Both the position numbers and the translations under genes were made by a program. Shown here piece after piece: positions 17,453 to 24,990 of a DNA stretch of 64,000 nt. The stretch comes from Glacieibacterium frigidum (GTDB lineage Bacteria; Pseudomonadota; Alphaproteobacteria; Sphingomonadales; Sphingomonadaceae): assembly GCF_007097155.1 (NCBI RefSeq), contig NZ_VJWA01000002.1, positions 930,001 to 994,000 of the forward strand. The letters are read 5' to 3'. The notes under the pieces were generated by a model, which had not been told where the DNA came from, did not search any database, and was given only the letters and a program-made list of their open reading frames with translations. The stretch's first letter is position 1. Each line of letters opens with the position of its first letter.

Positions 17453-18817
17453 ATGGGACTGAGTTTTCCCTCCATACCGGGCCTGTCGACGGTCCGCGAC
17501 GCTGTCACCAGTACGGTCAGCAGCGCCACGAGCAATGTGCGCGACTTCGGTGCCGCTGCGGTCGAGCGGACGGCGGCATTGGGCCGAGACGGTCTGGACC
17601 TCGGTCGACGCGCAGTCGACGCCGTTGCGTCGATCGACGTGCGCGAGGCGGCTGCGACGGTGCGTAGCGCGATCGGCGACGCGACCGAATCAGCACGCGG
17701 TGGGATCAAAACGGGCGTCGAATGGGCTGGCCAGCAGACGCATCAGGCGGCCGAATTTGCACGTAGCCACGTCACGGGCGACGATATTGCCTCGCAGGCC
17801 CTGCGCGGTGTGATCACCATGGGCGAAACCACGACGCGCTTCCAGCTCGGGATAGTCGGCGGCGTGACGCGCGAGGTCGTCGGGTTGGCGGGGACGGTTG
17901 GCGAGCTCGCCACGACTTCGGTCGAGATGCAGTTGTCGCCTGAAGCGCGCATCGAATACGGGACGGCGATCGCCAACGGCATCGGGGATGCGGCAGGCGC
18001 GACACGCGACTATGTCGCGAGTGCCGCCAACGATCCGTCGCGCGTTGTTAGCGACCTCGGCGACGCCGTCGAGGGCGGCAAGGGCATCGTCGACGGTCAG
18101 CTCGACCGCTACGGCCAGGCAATCCGCGAGGGTCGCGGTCCGGAAACCATCGGTATGGATGTCGGTACCGTCGCGACATACGTCGTGCCCGTCGGCGGCG
18201 GCCCTGTGCGCGGTGCGGTTACGACCGCGACTCGGGGCGCGGGCGAGGCTGCGGTTCGTACAGGTGCTGAGACAGCGGTCCGGGGTACTGCCGAGGCCGT
18301 CGCGCCGCGTGTCGCAGGCGATGTGGCGGCGTCGGGTGTGCGTGCGGGAGAGGCGGCGACGGGGGCACGGGCTGCCGAGGCAGCAGCAGGGGCGGGTCGC
18401 ACCTTGGAAGCGGTCAGCGCCCAGTTGCGCGAGGTCACGCAGGTCGGCCTTGCCGAAATGCGGGCGGCGGGGGTCAGCAACAACAAGCTCGGACCGGCGA
18501 TCTCCGCCGTGATGGACACCCGGACCGGGGAAATCTCGAAGGTTGTTACCAACAATCTCGACGGCGATCTTCCCACGTCCTTTAATGCCGTTCTGGACGC
18601 ACGGCTGCCGACCGCCCAGAAGGTCGATTACATCAAGACCGCCGGTGCTGGATCGCATTCCGAGATTTATGCAGTGAACGAGATGCTTAATTCCGGATCG
18701 CGACTCGAAGATCTCGTAGTATATACGCAGGAGGTGAAGGGTGCCCGTGCCGGCGAGATCAAGCCGCCCTGCCCGCACTGCGCCGTCCTGCTCGAGGGTG
18801 TGACCTATGCCAAGTGA
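17453..18817 (+). CDS. Polymorphic toxin with YwqJ-like deaminase C-terminus
   Basis: About 454 residues. The long N-terminal part (1-330) is Ala/Gly/Val/Thr-rich and helical, with a pre-toxin-like stretch (MDVGTVATYVVPVGGGPV). The last 120 residues carry the zinc-deaminase signature: SHSEIYAVNEML with His402 and Glu404, and PPCPHCAVLLEGV with Cys440 and Cys443. H-x-E plus C-x2-C is the metal site and catalytic Glu of the cytidine/nucleic-acid deaminase fold, and the arrangement matches the YwqJ toxin family. Such toxins are predicted to deaminate bases in target-cell nucleic acid or nucleotides. No signal peptide or known export domain is visible. The next gene overlaps its end and encodes a MORN-type immunity candidate. 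A start at 17417 is also possible. Confidence 0.75.
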   Translation: MGLSFPSIPGLSTVRDAVTSTVSSATSNVRDFGAAAVERTAALGRDGLDLGRRAVDAVASIDVREAAATVRSAIGDATESARGGIKTGVEWAGQQTHQAAEFARSHVTGDDIASQALRGVITMGETTTRFQLGIVGGVTREVVGLAGTVGELATTSVEMQLSPEARIEYGTAIANGIGDAAGATRDYVASAANDPSRVVSDLGDAVEGGKGIVDGQLDRYGQAIREGRGPETIGMDVGTVATYVVPVGGGPVRGAVTTATRGAGEAAVRTGAETAVRGTAEAVAPRVAGDVAASGVRAGEAATGARAAEAAAGAGRTLEAVSAQLREVTQVGLAEMRAAGVSNNKLGPAISAVMDTRTGEISKVVTNNLDGDLPTSFNAVLDARLPTAQKVDYIKTAGAGSHSEIYAVNEMLNSGSRLEDLVVYTQEVKGARAGEIKPPCPHCAVLLEGVTYAK

Positions 18818-19160
18818 TGTTCAGGACCTGCCACGGGCAGACTATGACGATATCGAGCTCGACGACGATCTCGCATCGCTGAACGGGGTGCCGTTCACAG
18901 GGATCGTCTACTCGACCTTTGACGACGGTCGTCTCGAGTCCGAGGCGCACTATGTCGAGGGCCTGCCGCACGGGCTCCGCGAGGTCTACTATCCCGACGG
19001 TCAACTCGAATCCCGCAATATCGCCGTGCGCGGTAAGGGTTCAAGCGAGTCTTGGAAGTGGCACCCGAATGGTAAGATGGCCGCGTACCGTCGCAACGTC
19101 GATCAGCGACCCGTCGAGTTCAAGCGATGGGATGAGCACGGCACGCCGATCGAGGGCTGA
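18807..19160 (+). CDS. MORN-repeat immunity protein (YwqK-like antitoxin)
   Basis: A 117-residue acidic protein with MORN-type repeats: PFTGIVYSTFDDGRLESEAHY, LPHGLREVYYPDGQLESRNI and SSESWKWHPNGKMAAYRR. These are short beta-hairpin units with YxxGxLxxE spacing, as in the YwqK family. In Bacillus subtilis YwqK is the antitoxin of the YwqJ deaminase toxin. Here the start overlaps the deaminase toxin by 11 bases, so the two are translationally coupled. The role as cognate immunity protein is inferred from this pairing. The stop is directly adjacent to the stop of the convergent endonuclease V gene. Confidence 0.75.
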   Translation: MPSDVQDLPRADYDDIELDDDLASLNGVPFTGIVYSTFDDGRLESEAHYVEGLPHGLREVYYPDGQLESRNIAVRGKGSSESWKWHPNGKMAAYRRNVDQRPVEFKRWDEHGTPIEG

Positions 19161-19883
19161 TTAGCCCGTCAACGCTTTCATCGCGACGCGCACGGCGTGG
19201 TCGGCGGCGCGCGTTGTTTCCGGCAGCCGGAACCTGGGCGTCAGGCGGAGGGTCCATTCGCGCGCCGTTGCGAGCGCGATGCGGTGGCCCGTCGATACGA
19301 ATACAGGTTTCACCCTGGGCTGCGTCCGCAGTGCCGATCCGACGATCTCGTCGGCATCGATCAGCGGCGCGTACGCACCACGCTCGTCCGCCGGCATCAC
19401 GAAGTCGCCTGTCAAACAGGTCTTCGCGCAGCCGATCGTTGGGATGTCGCGTACCACGCCGAGATGGCTAGCCAGTCCGAAACGGCGTGGGTGGGCAACG
19501 CCCTGCCCATCGCACACGACCAAGTCGGGGCGCACGGACAAGCGGTCGAACGCCTCGAGTACGATCGGCAGTTCTCGGAACGAGAATAGTCCGGGGATGT
19601 AGGGGAAGTCCGCCACGCCGGTTGCTGTTGCGATCTCCGTCACGGTTAACGTGTCCGCGTCGAGCGTGACGGCGGCACATGTCACGCGATCGTCGACCGT
19701 CGAATAGGCGACGTCGACCCCGGTGACGCGACGGACCGTCCCGAACTCGTCGGTCCGCACGACGCGCGCCGCGAGCCGCTTCTGCAGGTCGGTCGCCGCG
19801 TCGATCGACAGCCCGGGCGGGCAAGAAGGCGAAGCCGCAGTCACGACGGACACCCTACCAGACTCCGCAGGCGATGGCCTCAC
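19161..19883 (-). CDS. nfi: Endonuclease V (deoxyinosine 3'-endonuclease)
   Basis: Cleaves near deoxyinosine, the product of adenine deamination, to start repair. Signatures include GVDVAY with the first catalytic Asp, YIPGLFSFRELPIVLEAF with the Tyr wedge and catalytic Glu, CDGQGVAHPRRFGLASHLG with the second Asp, and VSTGHRIAL near the C-terminus. The domain starts about residue 28, so one of the in-frame GTG codons at residue 11 or 14 may be the true start. It is convergent with the deaminase-toxin operon with no gap between the stop codons, a notable pairing of a base deaminase and a repair nuclease for deaminated bases. Confidence 0.88.
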   Translation of the reverse strand: MRPSPAESGRVSVVTAASPSCPPGLSIDAATDLQKRLAARVVRTDEFGTVRRVTGVDVAYSTVDDRVTCAAVTLDADTLTVTEIATATGVADFPYIPGLFSFRELPIVLEAFDRLSVRPDLVVCDGQGVAHPRRFGLASHLGVVRDIPTIGCAKTCLTGDFVMPADERGAYAPLIDADEIVGSALRTQPRVKPVFVSTGHRIALATAREWTLRLTPRFRLPETTRAADHAVRVAMKALTG

Positions 19884-20126
19884 AACCGGCGCACTGATGG
19901 GAGGGCGCCCCTACGTTTCCTGCCAGCGACAGGATGTGCGGGGCATTGAGGGAGCGCTTTTGCGTACCGATTACGCAGTTGTGCGGCTGCTGCTCGGCAC
20001 GACGATTTACAGAAAAAATGTTGAACTTGAGATGATTGGGCGAGGGCCCAGCAGCAATGAAAAAGGGCAGGTCCTCTCCGGGTGTTCCCCGGGAACCAGA
20101 ATGGCGCGCCCGCGCCAGAGGAAGAC

Positions 20127-20894
20127 ATGAAGACCGTTTCGCTCGACCTATCGACTATCTCAAATCCCGCCGCGACCGCTCAGCACCCCCAGAATATTGG
20201 AGGGGACGGCGGTGTTAAGAACTGGGCCATCCACGAGATCATCGCCGTTTCCGCGCTCGTCGTCGAACGCGATCCCCGACGTGGGTTGATCTTCCAGCTG
20301 TCCAGCTTCTCCAGGGCAGACCGGTCCGAAGCCGGTATCGTCCGTGAGATCGATCGCATCTGCGGCGATGGTGTCCGTACCCTGCTGACGTATAACGGTC
20401 GCGGCTTTGATCTCCCGCTCCTTCGCCTCCGCGCCGTCGCGAACTGGGCCGACGCACCCAACCTGCACAAGATCACGAGCGAGATCCCTCACGCTGGCGC
20501 CGTCCATCGTGACATGTCGGATATTGTGACCTCGCGGGGCGCCGCACCGAAGCCCCGCCTCGCTGACGTCTGCGCTGCCCTTAACATCCCGTCCAAGGAG
20601 GACCTTCACACCGAGGCCGTCGTATATGTTCATCAGGACCGCTGGGATCGAGCCGCGAGACTCTGCGAGATCGATGTGATCTCCACTTGGCTCGTAAACC
20701 TGCATCTCGAAGCCCATGAGTCGACTGACTTGCACCGCGTGCAGGACGGATGGACGGCGCTCGCCGAGTGGATTGCGGCTGACGAAACGCGCCTTGCACG
20801 CCTGGATTGCTTCACCCGTCTGCCGGAGTTCGGCTGCCCGCCCATCGGCTCAGGTGTTTTCGGCGATCGCCCTCTTGCCGAGGTGGCGTTCTGA
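20127..20894 (+). CDS. PolB-related 3'-5' exonuclease-like protein
   Basis: A 255-residue protein of the DEDD exonuclease fold. The Exo II motif TYNGRGFDLPLLRLRA near residue 95 is typical, RDMSDIVTSRG follows, and the Exo III region CEIDVISTWLVNL keeps its Asp. Exo I reads SLDLSTIS, so the second acidic residue of the usual D-x-E is replaced by Ser. Activity may be reduced or lost. The ATG at 20127 follows AGAGGAAG; the frame is open to 20082. The following gene overlaps its stop codon (TGATG), so the two form one operon. Confidence 0.72.
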   Translation: MKTVSLDLSTISNPAATAQHPQNIGGDGGVKNWAIHEIIAVSALVVERDPRRGLIFQLSSFSRADRSEAGIVREIDRICGDGVRTLLTYNGRGFDLPLLRLRAVANWADAPNLHKITSEIPHAGAVHRDMSDIVTSRGAAPKPRLADVCAALNIPSKEDLHTEAVVYVHQDRWDRAARLCEIDVISTWLVNLHLEAHESTDLHRVQDGWTALAEWIAADETRLARLDCFTRLPEFGCPPIGSGVFGDRPLAEVAF

Positions 20895-21490
20895 TGACCC
20901 GCCGCCCCTTCGTATGCCTTCCTGTCTCCGGCCAACCGGTCGAAACCGGAACCCATAGGTTTGCCGATGCTTCGGCGACCAGCACCGCACTTCGCGAATC
21001 CGCCTATCTCCGGCGGACCCGCTATATCCGGGACGATGGTTCGGCTTGGTTCGACTTCACGCTTCGCGGTGCCGATCTCGTTGCGATCAAGATGATCAGG
21101 CCGCAGCATGCCCCGTCTTGGACCACCTCCCCCTTCAGGGTCTGGTCGATGGCAGACTGTGCCGCGCGAGGCGTGTCAGCTTCCGATAACATCCGTGCCT
21201 GGCAGATCGTGGCTGATCTCCCTCCGACTATGTCGCCGGGCAGGTGGCTGGATGACGCGATCAAACTTGTGACGCACGCATTCAGACAGAGCGATGCTAT
21301 CGTCGAGATCGCGCTTCACGCGCCGATCGGCCAAGTCCCGCACGCGCACATCCTCGTCACCGCCCGGCATCTCGTGGCCGATCGGTTTGGAACCTTCGAC
21401 CCAACGCGGGCCGGCATCATTTCGGGGCAGCTGAAGAAGAGCTGGCTACGCTGGCTCCGGAGATATCGTTCGGCTCTGATCCCTGGCTGA
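20894..21490 (+). CDS. MobA/MobL-like relaxase fragment or relative
   Basis: A 198-residue protein. The diagnostic part is DAIVEIALHAPIGQVPHAHI followed by LVTARHLV. It resembles the His-x-His metal-binding core of MobA/MobL plasmid relaxases (typically HAHVLLTTR). The upstream nicking-Tyr region and the long helicase or primase extension of true MobA proteins are not seen, so this is either a short relative or a degenerate piece of a mobilisation module. It is coupled to the exonuclease-like gene and followed by a strong terminator hairpin. Confidence 0.55.
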   Translation: MTRRPFVCLPVSGQPVETGTHRFADASATSTALRESAYLRRTRYIRDDGSAWFDFTLRGADLVAIKMIRPQHAPSWTTSPFRVWSMADCAARGVSASDNIRAWQIVADLPPTMSPGRWLDDAIKLVTHAFRQSDAIVEIALHAPIGQVPHAHILVTARHLVADRFGTFDPTRAGIISGQLKKSWLRWLRRYRSALIPG

Positions 21491-21505
21491 CAGGCTGACA
21501 CCGGA

Positions 21506-21545
21506 TCTGTGCAGCCGAGCAAGGCCGGCTGCACAGACCCTCTTT
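21506..21545 (+). terminator. Rho-independent terminator after the exonuclease/Mob pair
   Basis: TCTGTGCAGCCG (21506-21517) pairs perfectly with CGGCTGCACAGA (21526-21537) across an 8-base loop, followed by CCCTCTTT. It sits 16 bases after the stop of the MobA/MobL-like gene. Confidence 0.65.
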
Positions 21546-21616
21546 GACTGAAGCGCGAGCTCCCGCTGGCCCCTCTCGAAATTTTCTACAGGCCCCGGGC
21601 CTGAGAAGGTTAGCTC

Positions 21617-21980
21617 GTGGCGATCGCGGTCGCCGAGCCGATGCCGCGCCGGCGTCGGCCGTGTCGAGATCGCTTCGTCAAGCTCCAGCGGCTCGCTCAG
21701 GTTCGTATAGTCAACGAAGATCGCGCGGCTCTGCTGCTACCCCGCCCGGTAGACCCCGAAGCGCGGCGGCACGAAGACCAGCGACAGCTGAGCGCAGTCA
21801 CCGACGCCATCGCCGAGGCACGCCGAAGGCTCGGGCTTGGTAGCTGGCGGTCGCGACGACGCCGCGCGCCTGCGCGCTGCCGCTCGCGACGGGCCGACCG
21901 CGCAGCGCAAGGGCGTTCCGCCGCTCCACAGAGGCGTAAATGGCGTCTATTTCGCCGTGGACGATCCGTCGGTAGGTCAC
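21617..21980 (-). pseudogene. dinB: dinB (DNA polymerase IV) N-terminal remnant
   Basis: On the minus strand a Y-family polymerase start is readable: RRIVHGEIDAIYASVERRN, then ALRGRPVASG, GVVATASYQARAFGV. A frameshift leads to LVFVPPRFGVYRAG, an in-frame stop, then SRAIFVDYTNLSEPLELDEA and, in another frame, GIGSATAIATS. These match successive conserved blocks of DinB up to about residue 120, after which homology ends. The metal-binding Asp of the first block is Glu (GEIDAIY instead of VDMDAFY). Multiple frameshifts and a stop show it is dead. It overlaps the stop of the SRAP gene by 4 bases, a relic of an SRAP-dinB operon. Confidence 0.7.
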
Positions 21981-22579
21981 CCTGTCGGAGCGTCTAAAAT
22001 GCGCATCTCAGCGTCAGGGTAAGCATCTGACATGGCGCACACCGTGTCGAAGTCGCCGCTGAGCCAGGCCGTGTATTCGTTCGGCGCCAGAATCATCGGC
22101 ATGGCCTTGGGATGAATACGGCCGACCAGCTCGTTCGGTGCGGTCGTCAGGAAAGCGAACCGGTCGACCTCTTCAGTTGGCCGCCACACACCAGCGAACG
22201 CAAACACCTCCTGCGCTGGGAGATCGAACCAGACCTTGCGTTTGCGTTTCGTCACCGGGTCGGGCTCGGCCGTCCACTCCGAGAATGCAGTGACCGGGAC
22301 CAGGCAGCGCCGGTCAGGGCGGCTCAGCGCGGTACGCCAGAACGGCGAAGCCAGGTTGCGGACGTTGGTGACCGGGCGCGACGCCACGACCGGCGGCGGG
22401 AAGCCCCATCGCATCGTCGTGATCCGCCTCGCACCGTCTGCATCGACTCGGATGACGGGAGCGTCGCGGTCGGGATAGATCTCGTTGAATAGCGGCAGGT
22501 TCGGCGAGTTGTCAGGAGCGACCGCGAAGAGGCGTCGCATCGCCTCGACGTTCGAGGTTATTCGATAGAGATTGCACAC
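21977..22579 (-). CDS. SRAP domain protein (YedK/HMCES family)
   Basis: A 200-residue SOS-response-associated peptidase-like protein that forms a covalent thiazolidine shield on abasic sites in single-stranded DNA. The catalytic Cys is residue 2 (MCNLYRITS), exposed after Met removal. Other family residues are Asn in TNVRNL, Glu in AFSEWT and His in IHPKAMPMIL. Length and order fit the family. It was probably the first gene of an operon with dinB, now decayed. A LexA-type box lies about 105 bases upstream at 22685-22699, consistent with SOS induction. Confidence 0.9.
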   Translation of the reverse strand: MCNLYRITSNVEAMRRLFAVAPDNSPNLPLFNEIYPDRDAPVIRVDADGARRITTMRWGFPPPVVASRPVTNVRNLASPFWRTALSRPDRRCLVPVTAFSEWTAEPDPVTKRKRKVWFDLPAQEVFAFAGVWRPTEEVDRFAFLTTAPNELVGRIHPKAMPMILAPNEYTAWLSGDFDTVCAMSDAYPDAEMRILDAPTG

Positions 22580-22684
22580 CGCGTGCCTCGCTTATCCACA
22601 CGATGAAGTTGCCGCCGACATCGCGCTTCACCATCGTGCCGCATGGGGAGAGCAATGCCACCGCCGCACACAATCCACAAGTTT

Positions 22685-22699
22685 GTTCACTGCATGTTC
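22685..22699. promoter_or_regulatory. Alphaproteobacterial LexA (SOS) box
   Basis: GTTCACTGCATGTTC matches GTTC-N7-GTTC, the LexA site established for alphaproteobacteria. It lies between the divergent SRAP gene (start at 22579) and the zinc-ribbon gene (start at 22735), so it could control either or both. The SRAP gene is the more likely target from its function. Confidence 0.7.
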
Positions 22700-22734
22700 T
22701 TGTCGGCGTCGAGGTCTCCGACTAAGCCGCGCGG

Positions 22735-23115
22735 ATGGCAGGGCCGGTCCGATCTTTCGACGATCTGAGTATGAAAGGTGCCGATCTCGTCGTCGCCTGC
22801 CGCGCCTGCGGCCACGATCGCACCATTGCGATCGAGCAGGTCATGGCCGTGTTTCACAGGCGTAGATGGTCAACCGACTGGTCGGCAGCACATCAGCGCT
22901 TCAGGTGCCGCAAGTGCGGCTCGAAGGACGTCCAGCTCGGCGTCGATTTCTACGGCTACGCAGTGAGACGACAGCGCCGGCCAGCAGCGTTGGCTCCGGT
23001 TCCCGTGACCCTGAAGCCTGGATTGCATCCACCACCCCCTGGGGTGTCTCTGTCCGAGTGGAACCGTGCAACTGAGCAAGAGCGTAAGAGGTTGGTCGAT
23101 CGAGCACGGTCATGA
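22735..23115 (+). CDS. Small zinc-ribbon protein, hypothetical
   Basis: A 126-residue protein with two Cys-x2-Cys knuckles, VVACRACGHD (about residues 22-31) and FRCRKCGSKD (about 60-69), forming a probable zinc ribbon. The C-terminal half is basic and proline-rich (HPPPPGVSLSEWNRATEQER). No known family recognised; a nucleic-acid-binding role is plausible for a basic zinc ribbon. It is divergent from the SRAP gene across the LexA-type box. An internal ATG at residue 13 is an alternative start. Confidence 0.6.
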   Translation: MAGPVRSFDDLSMKGADLVVACRACGHDRTIAIEQVMAVFHRRRWSTDWSAAHQRFRCRKCGSKDVQLGVDFYGYAVRRQRRPAALAPVPVTLKPGLHPPPPGVSLSEWNRATEQERKRLVDRARS

Positions 23116-23231
23116 GGGTTCGGCATATGACCCGGGCGACGAACCGCAGACCGTGCGGCCTTCGGGCGACTTTCTTCATGATAACGCACGCCCGCCATTG
23201 AGCCGAATGCGATGGCGGATCATGATGCAGT

Positions 23232-23807
23232 ATGAACGTCGCAGAGTTCCTGTCGCTTTATGCCGATCGAGACGATCGGGTTGAGCTTCTCGACGGCGTT
23301 CCCGTTGCCCTCCCCGTTCACACTGCCAGAATCTCTCGGATAGGCATGAACGTGACCACCCAGATACACAGGCGCCTAGAAGGACGCGGTTGTCAGGTCT
23401 TCGGCGAAAGCTTGTATCTTAGGATCGACGACCAGAATCTCTTAGCGCCGGACGCTGCAATCTATTGCAATCGTGCCGAACTCGGGGGGCCTGATGATGT
23501 CTATTTTTTCTGCAAGCCCAGCGTCATTTTCGTCATCTTGACGCCGCACGAAGGAGGCCGGGAAGCGACTAGACGCGCAAAATTCCAGGCTATCGAAAGC
23601 GTGTACACGATCGTTGTCATCGATCCAGCGGTGAAAACGTTCATTCAATATCAGCGGGATCCGGACGGCTGGAGTGTTGCTGAGAAGCCGTACGGATCGG
23701 CATTGGAGTTACAACATCCTGCGATCACGCTGGAGGCCAACGAAATGTTTCGACACACAGGACCGAGGACGCAAATCGACGCACATGCGACAAAAGGCGT
23801 TAATTGA
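23232..23807 (+). CDS. Uma2-like (DUF820) restriction-fold protein
   Basis: A 191-residue protein with the Uma2 layout: a start region RVELLDGVPVALP, central LLAPDAAIYCNRAEL with the conserved Asp, and ESVYTIVVIDPAVKTFIQYQR. The family has the PD-(D/E)XK nuclease fold. The block normally reading V-E-V-L-S-P-S reads IFVILTPHEGG here, so the usual acidic residue of the second strand is missing, and RRAKFQAI stands in for the K-region. The protein may therefore be inactive. Uma2 genes are frequent in variable regions; the biological role of the family is unsettled. Confidence 0.68.
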   Translation: MNVAEFLSLYADRDDRVELLDGVPVALPVHTARISRIGMNVTTQIHRRLEGRGCQVFGESLYLRIDDQNLLAPDAAIYCNRAELGGPDDVYFFCKPSVIFVILTPHEGGREATRRAKFQAIESVYTIVVIDPAVKTFIQYQRDPDGWSVAEKPYGSALELQHPAITLEANEMFRHTGPRTQIDAHATKGVN

Positions 23808-24403
23808 CGCCGGCAGCGATATTGCTCCCCGGTGTTCGATATCGCTCATAGCGATGCGCTGCCTGTACCTTAGCTCGGCGGATTTCAGCAGTGCCATCGC
23901 GCATTTCGCGGGCCCCGCCGCATCCGCAATTGGTAGAGACCAGGCGGGCCGCTTGTAGGCGCTGAAGTTGCAAGCGGCCCATCGTTCAGAATTGGCTGCT
24001 GACAGTTACGTCCTCAATTTCCGACGGTGCGATGGGACGGCGCCCTTTTCGAAAAGCTGACTCTTCCCTGCCTGCTCACCAGACACTTGGCGCAGGTAAC
24101 GATGCTTTGTATCTCATTGAGCGTCGGTGCGTTATGAGACACGATGAGTGGCCCATACCCCTATCTTTGCGACGCGACCCCGGACGAAATTGAAGCTTCG
24201 TCCTGCTACAAGATCTCGTAGAGGCGGGTGTCATTAAGGTTATTGGCGGGTAGTATTCCGTTGCCAAATGGTAAGTGGGTCTTCAGTTTTTGATCCGGTA
24301 GTTTCCAGGATGTCGAGAAATTTTCTTTGGCTAAACGCGAATCATCCATTTAATGAAATGAATTAGACGTTGATGTAGCTACCATTTTAAATCAGGACTT
24401 TTT
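23808..24403. other. Long intergenic region with one hairpin
   Basis: About 600 bases without a convincing gene. GGGCCGCTTG (23946-23955) and CAAGCGGCCC (23971-23980) form a perfect 10-bp inverted repeat, possibly a terminator stem for the Uma2-like gene, though no T-run follows closely. From about 24200 the sequence becomes AT-rich up to the start of the next gene, suggesting DNA of different origin. Confidence 0.4.
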
Positions 24404-24790
24404 ATGAGTGAAGATATTATTTTGACCGCTTTTGCAAATGCGGTTGGACTTTCAGAATATGACATGATTGAAATGCTTAAGTGCATAAGAGTTCTAGATG
24501 ATGATCGCGTTCCATCGACTAATGATATTCGTTTGGTGGTCGTTGACGACCTTGAATTCGCAATTACCAATTCGCATAAAATCGTGGAAGATGTAAATAC
24601 GGTGATCGCAGCGGGCGTGAATATCGAGTTAGGAGATAAATCATACCTCGAACGAGCGTACAAACTTGGCGAACTGCGTGAACGTATAGATTTGTTACCT
24701 GATAGTTCGCTAATCGCAATTTGGTCGTTTAGGCAAGGGTTTGAAGGCGGCCGTAGTTTCGAACGAGTAAACAAGAGTCTGGAGTATTAG
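24404..24790 (+). CDS. Hypothetical acidic protein, AT-rich gene
   Basis: A 128-residue acidic protein (MSEDIILTAFANAVGLSEYD...) preceded by AGGA at suitable distance. It is predicted mainly helical with a beta-like centre (DIRLVVVDDLEFAI). No signal peptide, membrane helix or known motif. Base composition and codon use (many A/T-ending codons) differ sharply from neighbouring genes, a sign of recent transfer. Placed near a restriction-modification operon it could be an accessory defence or regulatory gene, but the sequence does not show a function. Confidence 0.55.
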   Translation: MSEDIILTAFANAVGLSEYDMIEMLKCIRVLDDDRVPSTNDIRLVVVDDLEFAITNSHKIVEDVNTVIAAGVNIELGDKSYLERAYKLGELRERIDLLPDSSLIAIWSFRQGFEGGRSFERVNKSLEY

Positions 24791-24810
24791 TTATTCACGT
24801 CAAGCGGCGG

Positions 24811-24990
24811 GTGCTTTCTCCGAAGCAGGCACTCAGTAGAACTCTATGGGCGTCAGACGGCTCGTGGTTTTGTCGCGGTAATGCAGAGGTGAATTATTGG
24901 CCGAAGTTGGAACTGATCAAACAGCTTGGGACGCCCGAGATTGGGGCTGAGCGGTTCCAGCTACGATTGATGGCTTATCCATTCTGGTAG
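24811..24990 (+). CDS. Possible small ORF overlapping the DUF5655 gene end
   Basis: A GTG-started frame of 59 codons (LSPKQALSRTLWASDGSWF, then NYWPKLELIKQLGTPEIGAE) runs through the gap and overlaps the 3' end of the convergent DUF5655 gene by 16 bases. The composition is protein-like, but there is no homology I recognise and no clear ribosome site. It may be a leftover of a larger gene rather than an expressed one. Confidence 0.2.
   Translation: MLSPKQALSRTLWASDGSWFCRGNAEVNYWPKLELIKQLGTPEIGAERFQLRLMAYPFW

Noticed and set aside
21544..21997. Plus-strand frames opposite the dinB remnant
   Set aside because: The minus strand matches consecutive DinB blocks, so the plus frames are shadows.
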